Assembly: GCA_937877165.1 (NCBI GenBank)
Contig: CALEFO010000081.1
Span: 1-24,390, forward strand
Direction of reading: 5' to 3'
DNA from: an uncultured Lachnospiraceae bacterium
GTDB taxonomy: Bacteria; Bacillota; Clostridia; Lachnospirales; Lachnospiraceae
Length of the DNA stretch: 24,390 nt
The notes under the pieces were generated by a model that ran no database searches, was not told the origin of the DNA, and was given only the letters and a program-made list of their open reading frames with translations. Made by a program: the position numbers and the translations under genes. Positions 7,352-15,382 of the stretch are shown here, piece by piece. The stretch's first letter is position 1. Each line of letters begins with the position of its first letter.

Positions 7352-9178
7352 TTTTCCAAGCTGGCAGTCGTTGTTGCCGGAGTCAGAGGTGAACAGCTCG
7401 AGCATGTTGATCGGATCGTCATAGTCTGCAAGCCATCCCTCGCGGGCTACGTCGAAGTTGCCCTGCTTACGGTCATTCAGGAATGTCTGCCAGTCCTCAA
7501 CGTTGATGTCCATGGTAACGCCGATCGCGGACAGATCCTGCTGGATTGCCTGTGCGATCGCCTCATGAGAAGTTCCTTCGTTGGTCAGATATGTGATGTG
7601 GATCGGAGTTTCATCGGACAGCGTGTTGTCATCGTTGAACTTGAAGCCAGCCTCCTTCAGAAGGGCAACGGCACCGTCAACATCAACATCCTTGCTGTAG
7701 TAGCCGAGCTCATCCGCATAAGGGAAGGTGTAAGCATCATCATTCTGCTTGAAGATTCCGCCGTGGCCATCGCTCATACCGGTGGGAACGAAGGAAGTAG
7801 CAGCCTCCTGCTCGGTCTGTGCAATCGTATCAATGATGTACTGACGGTCAATGAGCTTTGCCAGAGCGCGACGTTCCAGAGCAGCCTCTGTTGCAGTCTT
7901 GCCTTCGAACATCGAGGAGTTTACGTTAAATCCGACATAGTAGGTTCCCATGTTCGGGATAACGTGGAAGTCCTCGCCGTCCTTCAGGTTCTGGATCTCG
8001 TTGTTCGGAACAGTATCGGCATAGTCGATATCGCCTGCCTGATATGCAGCAAGAATTGCCGTGTCATCTGCAGAGAGCATGAAGTCAAGCTCGTCTACCG
8101 ATACATTGTCTGCATCATAGTAGTTCGGGTTCTTGACGTAAACCATGGACTCGTTGTGCTTCCACTCCTTCAGAACGAAGGCGCCGTTGGAAACAAAGCC
8201 AGCCTCCGATGCCCATGCGCCCGGGTTGGTCTGCCAGTCAGCTGCGCTCTCGACGCAGGCCTTCTGTACAGGCATGAATACCGGGAATGCAAGAAGGCTC
8301 ATGATGTACGGGCAGGGAGCAGCCAGAGTGAACTGTACCGTATAGTCATCCGGAGCAGAAAGTGCAAGCTGCGGATCCGATCCATCGCCGTATCCCTCGA
8401 TGACAGAGAACAGATAGGAGTAGTCGGAAGCGGTGTTCGGATCTACTGCTCTGTTCCAGGAATAAACGATGTCATTGGCATTCAGCTCGGAGCCGTCGGA
8501 CCACTTCAGATCCTTCTTCATGTGGATGGTGTAGGTAAGACCGTCATCCGAAATCTCCGGATCGCCGTCTGCCAGAGCCGGAATGATCGTGGATGCATCG
8601 CTCGGATCATAGGTGTAAAGGCCTACAAAGGAGTTTGCTGCAAGTGCAGCGCCGTCAACGGTGCTGTTCAGAGCGGGATCCAGGTGATCCGGCTCAGATG
8701 CCAGATTGATCTTCATGACATCGGCGTTCTCACCGTTCTTCTTTGCATACATGAAGTACTTGGTTCCGAATACGGTTGCGAAATCGCCGGACCAGTCGGT
8801 GTTCTCCAGATACAGGTCATTGTAATAGTAGATCGGAAGAACTGCGCCGGTAGCCATCAGCATATCCTCAGCCTGATGAAGCTTCGCCTCGCGGTCATCC
8901 AGATCGGTATCCTGACGGATCTCATCAATCAGGCTGTCGAACTCATCCCACTTCGGTGCGTAGTCGTGGTTGTCCGCGCCTTCAAATTCCATGAAGGCCG
9001 GATCGTCAGTGGCCTCTGCTGCGTCAGCAGCTTCGGTGTCGGCTGTATCTGCTGCAGTGTCATCCGCAGCGGCTTCCGTGCTGGCAGAAGTCGGAGCAGA
9101 AGCTGCGCTGCCGCAGCCGCCGAGCAGGCTTGCAGATGTTACACCCGCAAGTACGAGGGCTAAAACTCTCTTTTTCAT
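7349..9178 (-). CDS. oppA: Oligopeptide-binding lipoprotein OppA, apparently circularly permuted
   Basis: This 609-residue extracytoplasmic solute-binding protein (family 5) should capture peptides for the neighbouring OppBCDF permease. Residues 1-22 are a lipoprotein signal with lipobox LLGGC (Cys22), followed by a low-complexity Ala/Thr/Asp linker to about residue 58. Residues about 60-147, including HDYAPKWDEFDSLIDEI, LHQAEDMLM and VLPIYYYNDLYL, are what normally closes an OppA at its C-terminus. The usual mature N-terminus (MKINLASEPDHLDPALNS) begins only near residue 155. The protein then runs through LTYTIHMKKDLKWSDGSEL and SYNR-equivalent SWNRAVDP to REGWLADYDDPINML and stops at NNDCQLGK, where the moved segment would ordinarily follow. 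All parts are present once, in changed order. AGGAGGAATT precedes the ATG, and the gene has its own promoter. Confidence 0.93.
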   Translation of the reverse strand: MKKRVLALVLAGVTSASLLGGCGSAASAPTSASTEAAADDTAADTADTEAADAAEATDDPAFMEFEGADNHDYAPKWDEFDSLIDEIRQDTDLDDREAKLHQAEDMLMATGAVLPIYYYNDLYLENTDWSGDFATVFGTKYFMYAKKNGENADVMKINLASEPDHLDPALNSTVDGAALAANSFVGLYTYDPSDASTIIPALADGDPEISDDGLTYTIHMKKDLKWSDGSELNANDIVYSWNRAVDPNTASDYSYLFSVIEGYGDGSDPQLALSAPDDYTVQFTLAAPCPYIMSLLAFPVFMPVQKACVESAADWQTNPGAWASEAGFVSNGAFVLKEWKHNESMVYVKNPNYYDADNVSVDELDFMLSADDTAILAAYQAGDIDYADTVPNNEIQNLKDGEDFHVIPNMGTYYVGFNVNSSMFEGKTATEAALERRALAKLIDRQYIIDTIAQTEQEAATSFVPTGMSDGHGGIFKQNDDAYTFPYADELGYYSKDVDVDGAVALLKEAGFKFNDDNTLSDETPIHITYLTNEGTSHEAIAQAIQQDLSAIGVTMDINVEDWQTFLNDRKQGNFDVAREGWLADYDDPINMLELFTSDSGNNDCQLGK

Positions 9179-9241
9179 AATTCCTCCTCTTGAATCTCAG
9201 ATGGTCCGGCATTTCATCCGTTCCATCCATATTTATTGACC

Positions 9242-9284
9242 TCCGGCACATACCGGAAGTTTGAAAACAGATCGGCTTGATCTG
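9242..9284 (-). promoter_or_regulatory. Inverted repeats in the oppA leader
   Basis: Between the predicted oppA transcription start (about 9308) and the gene lie two small inverted repeats. CAGATC(GGCTT)GATCTG occupies 9268-9284 and TCCGG(CACATA)CCGGA occupies 9242-9257. Their position downstream of the promoter would suit an operator or RNA hairpins, but neither matches a site I recognise. Confidence 0.25.
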
Positions 9285-9314
9285 AAATCAACGTAACTCA
9301 ATAAACTTTCGTCA

Positions 9315-9343
9315 ATGATAGTGAGCATTGCTGCAATTGTCAA
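9315..9343 (-). promoter_or_regulatory. Sigma-A-type promoter of oppA
   Basis: The minus strand has a perfect TTGACA (9338-9343), a 17-base spacer and TATCAT (9315-9320), five of six matches. The predicted start is near 9308, leaving a leader of about 130 bases before the oppA ATG. The promoter lies just outside repeat copy C, so oppA can be transcribed independently of oppBCDF. Confidence 0.75.
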
Positions 9344-9355
9344 TATGCATTCATT

Positions 9356-9587
9356 CCAGCACATGCATGACTCCGGAAGGGACGGGCTGCTTGCAGACCA
9401 GTTCCCTTCGGAATCATGCATGCGGCCAGGGCCGTGAGGAGAAATCCGCGCAGGCGGTTTCTCCGATACGCGAAGTGAATTGCAAAGCGATTCACTTCAA
9501 ACAGGAGAAGATACCATCAGGTATCTTCGAGTGTCAGGGCCCCTGGCCGGCTCATCGGGGATTTGCTCTGCAAATTCCCGATGAGCC
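9356..9587 (-). repeat. Structured repeat copy C (enlarged, opposite orientation)
   Basis: Read on the minus strand, the element opens with an 18-bp hairpin one (9549-9587, CATCGGG../..CCGATG arms). A GGCCAGGG/CCCTGGCC helix (9541-9549 with 9423-9431) then closes a branch holding three further hairpins at 9507-9528, 9472-9498 and 9438-9464. Hairpin three (9362-9422) has CATGCATGA arms and a CTGCAAGCAG tip, and the element ends in GTGCTGG. It is a copy of the same family with an expanded second branch and no clear left terminal arm. It fills most of the 420-base gap between oppF and oppA and could end or process the oppF transcript. Confidence 0.7.
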
Positions 9588-9598
9588 GATGGATAGTC

Positions 9599-10572
9599 TC
9601 ACTTCACCCAGCAGGCAACCATGTGCCCATTCCCGCGGTCCGTCAGCTCCGGACACTCCTTCGCACACTGCTCTGTTGCATACCGGCAGCGTGTACGGAA
9701 CGGACAACCGCTCGGCATATGAAGCGGGGACGGAATGTCACCCTCCAGAACAATTCGCTTCGACTCTCTTGCTGTCTTCGGATCCGGGATCGGAACCGCG
9801 GACAGGAGGGAGAGTGTATAAGGGTGAATCGGGTGCGCATTCAGCTCATCGGCATCCGCAATTTCCACAATTCTGCCGAGGTACATGACCGCAATTCTCT
9901 TCGAAATGTGGTGCACCACCAGAAGGTCATGTGCGATGAACAGGTAGGCAACGCCGAGCTTTTCCTGAAGCTCCTCGAACATGTTGATGACCTGTGCCTG
10001 AATCGAAACATCCAGTGCGGAGACCGGCTCGTCGCAGACGATGAACTTCGGATCCACGGCAAGTGCTCTTGCAATACCGATCCGCTGTCTCTGACCGCCG
10101 GAGAATTCGTGTGCATAGCGGGTTGCGTGCTCCGCGTTCAGTCCGACCAGCTCCATCAGGTGCATGATCTTGTCGTGCCGCTCGCCCTTGGACGTGTAGA
10201 GCTTATGAATGTCCAGAGGCTCTCCGATGATGTCCTCGACCGTCATGCGGGGGTTCAGGGACGAATACGGATCCTGGAATACCATCTGCATCTGCTTGCG
10301 CAGAGGGTGAATATTCTTGTCTGTCACAAGCTCGCCGTCAAAGTAGAACTCGCCGCCCGTCGGCTTGTAGAGACGAAGAAGGGTCCGGCCGACCGTTGTT
10401 TTGCCGCAGCCGGATTCTCCGACAAGGCCCAGGGTCTCTCCCGGTTTGATGTTAAAGGAAACTCCATCCACCGCCTTCAGAGGGATTGTCTTGAAAAAGC
10501 CTGCTTTTACCGGAAAATATTCCTTCAGGTCCTTGACCTCAACGAGGTATTCGCTCTTTTTCTTCTCTTCCA

Positions 10573-10573
<1 letters not shown>
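9599..10573 (-). CDS. oppF: Oligopeptide ABC transporter ATPase OppF
   Basis: This 324-residue ATPase energises peptide import by OppBC. The Walker A motif is GESGCGKTT, the Q-loop region is MQMVFQDPYSSLNPRMT, the ABC signature is EFSGGQRQRIGIARALA and Walker B is FIVCDEPVSALD, followed by the switch His in IAHDLLVVHHIS. The C-terminal oligopeptide-transporter extension carries the cysteine cluster CPFRTRCRYATEQC..EC, which in related OppD/DppD proteins binds an iron-sulfur cluster. The ATG overlaps the oppD stop by one base (TAATG), which implies translational coupling. Residues near the start, YFPVKAGFFKTIPLKAVDGVSF, are typical of the F subunit, which sets it apart from OppD. Confidence 0.96.
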
Positions 10574-11643
<1,070 letters not shown>

Positions 11644-11656
11644 TGCCGGTTCCTCC

Positions 11657-12736
11657 TCAGTTCTTCAGCTTGGGATCAAACGCATCGCGCATCGCATCGC
11701 CCAGCAGGTTGAAAGACAGAACGATCAGAATGATCGCAACTGCGGGGAACACAAGCTTCAACGGATAGGACTGCATTCCGGAACGCGCCGCGTTGGCAAG
11801 AGAGCCAAGGGATGGCATCGGAAGAGAGACGCCCAGTCCCAGGAAGGACAGATACGACTCCGTAAAAATTGCGGTCGGAATCTCCTGTGCGGTCATGATG
11901 ATAATGACGGACAGGCAGTTCGGGAGAATATGGCGGCGGATGATTCTGCCGGAGCTGGCTCCCATGGACTTCGCCGCGAGGACATATTCATTCTGCTTGA
12001 TCGTCAGAATCTGTCCGCGCACAAGGCGTGCCATGCCGACCCAGTACAGAAGGCCGAAGACGATGAACATGGACACCATGTTCGTTCCAAGCTTCCCGAG
12101 GACCGGAATCTTCGAGAAATCCATTGTCTCCTTGAATACTACCGACAAAAGGATGATGATCAGAAGATCCGGAAGGGAATAGATGATATCCACAATCCGC
12201 ATCATAATCAGATCGACTCTCCCCCCGGCATAGCCTGAAATCGCTCCGTAAACCGTTCCGATCACAGCGACCATAACCGCCGCGAAGATACCGACCATGA
12301 AGGAAACTCTGGTTCCGTATACCACGCGGATGAAGTAATCACGACAGAGCTCGTCGGTTCCCAGAATGTGCGGGAATACCTTGACGTTGTACTTCTCCAT
12401 GTAGGCCTGTTCCTTCGCAGAGTACTCGAACGGCTTGAGATTTGCGGCCTGCTTGTCGCGGACGCCCTCCACGGAAATGATCTCGTCATAGCCGTAGGGA
12501 ACAATGACCGGTGCAAAGATCATCGTCAGGATGATCAGGAGCAGAACAATGATGGAAAATACAGCAAGCGGATTCTTCCGAAGGCGGCGCATACCGTCCT
12601 TAAAGAAGGTCGTGGACTCCGCCATGACATCCTGCTGCTTCTTCTCCTCATCGGTAGCCTTTTCAAACTTAGCCGGATCCATCTGGAGGCTGAGCAGTCT
12701 TTTTTTCGGTGTGGGGATTTCGTAATTCTGTGCCAT
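11657..12736 (-). CDS. oppC: Oligopeptide ABC transporter permease OppC
   Basis: This is the second membrane subunit of the peptide importer. Its hydrophilic N-terminal region of about 60 residues leads to a first membrane segment (LAVFSIIVLLLIILTMIFAP). A periplasmic-type loop with HILGTDELCRDYF follows, then the five-helix permease core. The ATPase-docking EAA loop reads NEYVLAAKSMGASSGRIIRR. The open frame could begin at 12793, but the ATG at 12734-12736 has GGGAGGAG eight bases upstream and gives MAQNYEIPTPKKRLL, so that start was chosen (359 residues). The gap to oppB is 16 bases. Confidence 0.95.
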   Translation of the reverse strand: MAQNYEIPTPKKRLLSLQMDPAKFEKATDEEKKQQDVMAESTTFFKDGMRRLRKNPLAVFSIIVLLLIILTMIFAPVIVPYGYDEIISVEGVRDKQAANLKPFEYSAKEQAYMEKYNVKVFPHILGTDELCRDYFIRVVYGTRVSFMVGIFAAVMVAVIGTVYGAISGYAGGRVDLIMMRIVDIIYSLPDLLIIILLSVVFKETMDFSKIPVLGKLGTNMVSMFIVFGLLYWVGMARLVRGQILTIKQNEYVLAAKSMGASSGRIIRRHILPNCLSVIIIMTAQEIPTAIFTESYLSFLGLGVSLPMPSLGSLANAARSGMQSYPLKLVFPAVAIILIVLSFNLLGDAMRDAFDPKLKN

Positions 12737-12752
12737 CTCGTTTCTCCTCCCT

Positions 12753-13664
12753 TTAATCCAGCGTAATTCTCGGATCAACCAGCTTGTAGACAAGATCGCT
12801 GACCAGATTCATGACAATCATGATAAATGCAAGGAAAATCGTCGTCCCCATGATCATCGGATAATCGCGGTTCGTGATGGAATCCACGAATTTGGAGCCG
12901 AGGCCGCCGATCGTGAAGATCTTCTCAACAACAAGGGAGCCGGTCAGAATGCTCGCGATGAGGGGTCCGACATAGGTGATGACCGGAATCAGCGCGTTGC
13001 GCAGAGAGTGAACGAAGATAACCTTCCACGGATGTACGCCCTTGGCCTTCGCCGTGCGCACATAGTCCTGTCCCAGAACGTCCAGCATACTCGTCTTGGT
13101 AAGACGCGTGATGTATGCCATCGGCGAAAGCGAGAGCGCAATCACCGGCAGAACATAATTCGGATTGCTCGTGCTCCACACCGGAATCCATCCCAGCTGA
13201 ATGCAGAATACAAGGAGCAGGAACGACGCCGCAACGAAGCTCGGCATTGCCGTGAAGAGCGTGACAAAGAAAATAATGATGTGATCCGGCCACTTGTTGC
13301 GGTTCAGAGCCGCGACGCAGCCGAGAACGATGCCGCAAATCAGTGCCACGAGCACTGCCATCAGGCCGAGCTTGGCCGAGATACGGAACGACTCGGAAAT
13401 CGTCTGGGAAATGCTGCGTCCCGTCTTCAGGGATACACCGAAATCTCCGTGAAGTAGATTCTTCATATAATTGATGAACTGTTCCCCCACGGGTTTGTCC
13501 AGACCATAACGGGCGTTCAGTGCCTGCATGACTGCCTCAGACTTCGCCTTCTCGCCGTTGAACGGTCCGCCGGGGATTGCATTCATGGCAAAAAAGGTGA
13601 TGAAGCAGATGAGGAACATCGTAACAACCGCCAGCAGCACACGTTTTACAACATACTTAGCCAA
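12753..13664 (-). CDS. oppB: Oligopeptide ABC transporter permease OppB
   Basis: This is the first membrane subunit of the Opp importer, with six hydrophobic segments beginning VVKRVLLAVVTMFLICFITF. Family landmarks are AIPGGPFNGEKA, the loop GLDKPVGEQFINYM, and the EAA loop DYVRTAKAKGVHPWKVIFVH. The frame is open to a TTG at 13722-13724, but that codon lies inside repeat remnant D and has no ribosome binding site. The TTG at 13662-13664 has GAGAGG eight bases upstream and gives MAKYVVKRVLLA, the usual OppB N-terminus (303 residues). It is the first gene of oppBCDF and is preceded by a leader with a terminator hairpin. Confidence 0.94.
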   Translation of the reverse strand: MAKYVVKRVLLAVVTMFLICFITFFAMNAIPGGPFNGEKAKSEAVMQALNARYGLDKPVGEQFINYMKNLLHGDFGVSLKTGRSISQTISESFRISAKLGLMAVLVALICGIVLGCVAALNRNKWPDHIIIFFVTLFTAMPSFVAASFLLLVFCIQLGWIPVWSTSNPNYVLPVIALSLSPMAYITRLTKTSMLDVLGQDYVRTAKAKGVHPWKVIFVHSLRNALIPVITYVGPLIASILTGSLVVEKIFTIGGLGSKFVDSITNRDYPMIMGTTIFLAFIMIVMNLVSDLVYKLVDPRITLD

Positions 13665-13696
13665 CTTTCTTTCCTCTCTTCCATAAAAAATTCTTT

Positions 13697-13757
13697 TGAC
13701 ACAAATATGACTGCAAGCAGTCAATTTACATCAGAAATTGAGATGTGCTGAGCAGAT
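13697..13757 (+). repeat. Structured repeat copy D (right-end remnant)
   Basis: The stretch with ATATGACTGCAAGCAGTCAATTT and the end GATGTGCTGAGCA aligns with hairpin three and the right terminus of copy A (4691-4745), with one small indel. The tip changes from CCG-CAAG-CGG in A to CTG-CAAG-CAG here, a paired substitution. Hairpins one and two and the left arm are missing, and the lower stem pairs poorly. It lies in the oppB leader. Confidence 0.65.
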
Positions 13758-13821
13758 ACAAAAAAAGCACAATGGCGCCTCTTTCCTGCGCCATTGCCTT
13801 CATAGCTCTGCAAAAAGACAT
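13726..13821 (-). CDS. Possible 31-residue leader peptide upstream of oppB
   Basis: In the predicted opp leader an ATG at 13819-13821, preceded by AAAGGACAA, opens a 31-codon frame ending in TAA at 13726-13728. It encodes a basic start (MSFCRAMKAMAQERG) followed by a hydrophobic stretch (AIVLFLYLLSTSQFLM). The frame runs across the intrinsic terminator hairpin, the arrangement expected if its translation affected read-through. It could also be a small membrane peptide or a chance frame. No homology could be judged. Confidence 0.3.
   Translation of the reverse strand: MSFCRAMKAMAQERGAIVLFLYLLSTSQFLM
13760..13797 (-). terminator. Intrinsic terminator in the opp leader (possible attenuator)
   Basis: On the minus strand CAATGGCGC and GCGCCATTG (13788-13796 with 13770-13778) form a perfect 9-bp stem with a nine-base loop, followed by TGC and seven T residues (13760-13766). 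It stands 70 bases after the RluA-type gene, so it could end that operon. It is also about 45 bases downstream of the start predicted from the 13848-13876 promoter and upstream of oppB, so it must be read through for opp expression from that promoter. Confidence 0.85.
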
Positions 13822-13847
13822 TTGTCCTTTCCAAAAAGACAAACCGT

Positions 13848-13876
13848 ATTGTAATGGGTCAGACGCTTTATGTCAA
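13848..13876 (-). promoter_or_regulatory. Strong sigma-A-type promoter upstream of oppB
   Basis: The minus strand carries a perfect TTGACA (13871-13876), a 17-base spacer and TACAAT (13848-13853), five of six matches. The -35 box overlaps the last codons of the RluA-type gene. The start would be near 13841. The first transcribed bases can form a 10-bp hairpin, TTTGTC..GACAAA (about 13822-13845). The promoter serves either a terminated small RNA of about 80 bases or an attenuated opp operon. Confidence 0.72.
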
Positions 13877-14896
13877 TAAAGGACTACCACACAAAAGCGC
13901 CCGGATGTCCGGTGGCAGCTCCGAAAAAATCCGGATTTTCTCTCCGGTGAACGGCTGTCCGCATTCCACTGACACAGCGTGAAGGAGTGCCCTGCGGCTC
14001 CCCTCCTGTTCGCCGTCCGGCATCGATTTGACATGACGGAGATCTTCCCTTGTTCCCGCACTGCTCCCGTAAAGAGTGTCTCCGCACAGAGGATGTCCGA
14101 TCGCTGCCATGTGTACCCGGATCTGGTGGGTCCTTCCGGTTTCGATGTGAAGCCTCACGAGGGATTTTCCCTGATGCTCCTCCAGAACCTCATAGTGCGT
14201 GACTGCCTGCATTCCGCGTTCGCAGGTCCGCATCATCATCAGAACTCCCGGCACCTTCTCCATCGGCCTGTTAATGACACCGCTTTTCTCATTCTCCCCG
14301 AACACGCCCTCGCAGATGGCAAGGTATGTGCGGACAAACGTGCCTTCCTGCCGCTGTCTCTGAAGCCTTGCAGCAGCAGCCCGGCTTCTGGCAAAGATAA
14401 GAACACCGGAGGTTTCCTTATCCAGTCTTCCGATGATCCGAAGCCCCGATGCATCCGCTTCCTTCCCTGTTCCCTCACTGTTTTTTTCAAAGGCACCGTT
14501 CTCCTGCCGGCTTTGCTCCTGCAGGTACCAGGTCAGATGGTTCGCGATCGTGTCCATGTAGTGGCCGGGGCACGGGTGCACCACCTCTCCCGCCGCCTTA
14601 TCCACCGCAATCAGGTCCTCATCCTCATAGAGGATCCGGATTCTTCCCGGCGCTGCCACAAGCTTTCCACCGTCCTTCTCCTCCGGAAGGCGGACCCGGA
14701 GCGTCTGTCCCGGGAGAATTCTCTCGGACACATGCACCAGCTTCCCGTCACACGTGATTCCATCCTCCAGGAACTTCGCCGCGCTGATCTCATGGCCGGT
14801 CACCCGGACGCATTCCTTCAATATTAAATTCACAAGTCCCCCCGCCGTCTTCTCAAGATCGTCCTGGCGCAGGGTGTAAGACAGAATTTTATCCAT
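13868..14896 (-). CDS. RluA-family rRNA pseudouridine synthase
   Basis: The 342-residue protein converts uridine to pseudouridine in RNA, probably 23S rRNA. Residues about 15-75 look like an S4-type RNA-binding domain. The catalytic core follows, with LIAVDKAAGEVVHPCPGH, the catalytic Asp159 in RIIGRLDKETSGVLIF, and the late motifs RLHIETGRTHQIRVHMAAIG and HPLCGDTLYG. All family motifs are present, so it should be active. Between the substrate motifs an insertion of about 25 polar residues (around 126-150) is longer than usual. It cannot be assigned to RluA, RluC or RluD specificity from sequence alone. The start lies four bases after the preceding gene's stop, suggesting coupling. The strong opp promoter overlaps its last codons. 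Confidence 0.94.
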   Translation of the reverse strand: MDKILSYTLRQDDLEKTAGGLVNLILKECVRVTGHEISAAKFLEDGITCDGKLVHVSERILPGQTLRVRLPEEKDGGKLVAAPGRIRILYEDEDLIAVDKAAGEVVHPCPGHYMDTIANHLTWYLQEQSRQENGAFEKNSEGTGKEADASGLRIIGRLDKETSGVLIFARSRAAAARLQRQRQEGTFVRTYLAICEGVFGENEKSGVINRPMEKVPGVLMMMRTCERGMQAVTHYEVLEEHQGKSLVRLHIETGRTHQIRVHMAAIGHPLCGDTLYGSSAGTREDLRHVKSMPDGEQEGSRRALLHAVSVECGQPFTGEKIRIFSELPPDIRALLCGSPLLT

Positions 14897-14900
14897 GGCT

Positions 14901-15353
14901 TTATGGCTGCATCTTCTCCCGAACCTTCTCCGGCACCCGGATCAGTCCGAATTTCCAAAGAAGCGGATAGATATAGGAAATCCCCCGGATGTCCCCGAGA
15001 GCCTTGGGGCGTTCAACCTCCTCACCCTCCAGCTCTCTTGCCTTCCTGTAGGCAAGCCGGATGGAGCCCCACGCAAGGGATTTCGACTGTGCCCTCCGGT
15101 TAATCCAGAGCTCTCTTGTCGGCAGACCATTCCGCCCGGTTTTCAGCGCATAGACAAATGGAAGACCGGAGGCGGTATGAAAGGGATACCCTTCAAAGGC
15201 CACGATGCACTCCCACAGGTTGTCCTCGCAGGGCTCCCTTTGAAGTTTCCCAAGAGCATCCGCGCACATTTTCCGTTTCCGTTCCGGAATGTTCTCTTCC
15301 CCTTCCTGCGCTTCGTTCTTTCTGTTGTCCTGTTCCTGCTCCTCCAGCTTCAT
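14901..15353 (-). CDS. Conserved-looking protein of unknown function
   Basis: I do not recognise a characterised function for this 150-residue protein. Residues 1-30 are highly charged and Glu/Gln-rich. The rest looks like a compact soluble domain with WECIVAFEGYPFHTASGLPF, RELWINRRAQSKSLAWGSI and GISYIYPLLWKFGLIRVPEK; similar sequences are, from memory, common in Lachnospiraceae. The basic segment around RRAQSKSLAW might contact nucleic acid, but this is a guess. No signal peptide or membrane segment is visible. GAAGG precedes the ATG by about seven bases. It lies 29 bases after the MBL-GH8 gene and four bases before the RluA-type gene, so it is co-transcribed with both. Confidence 0.82.
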   Translation of the reverse strand: MKLEEQEQDNRKNEAQEGEENIPERKRKMCADALGKLQREPCEDNLWECIVAFEGYPFHTASGLPFVYALKTGRNGLPTRELWINRRAQSKSLAWGSIRLAYRKARELEGEEVERPKALGDIRGISYIYPLLWKFGLIRVPEKVREKMQP

Positions 15354-15382
15354 TTCGCGCCTTCTTCCCTTAAAGCCTTCTT

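Noticed and set aside
7565..9163. Long plus-strand open frame of 532 codons
   Set aside because: Antisense to oppA, with Val/Ile/Arg-rich composition and no family features.
13722..13728. TTGACT in repeat D as an oppB promoter -35 box
   Set aside because: No acceptable -10 box lies 16-18 bases downstream, whereas the 13848-13876 promoter is far better.
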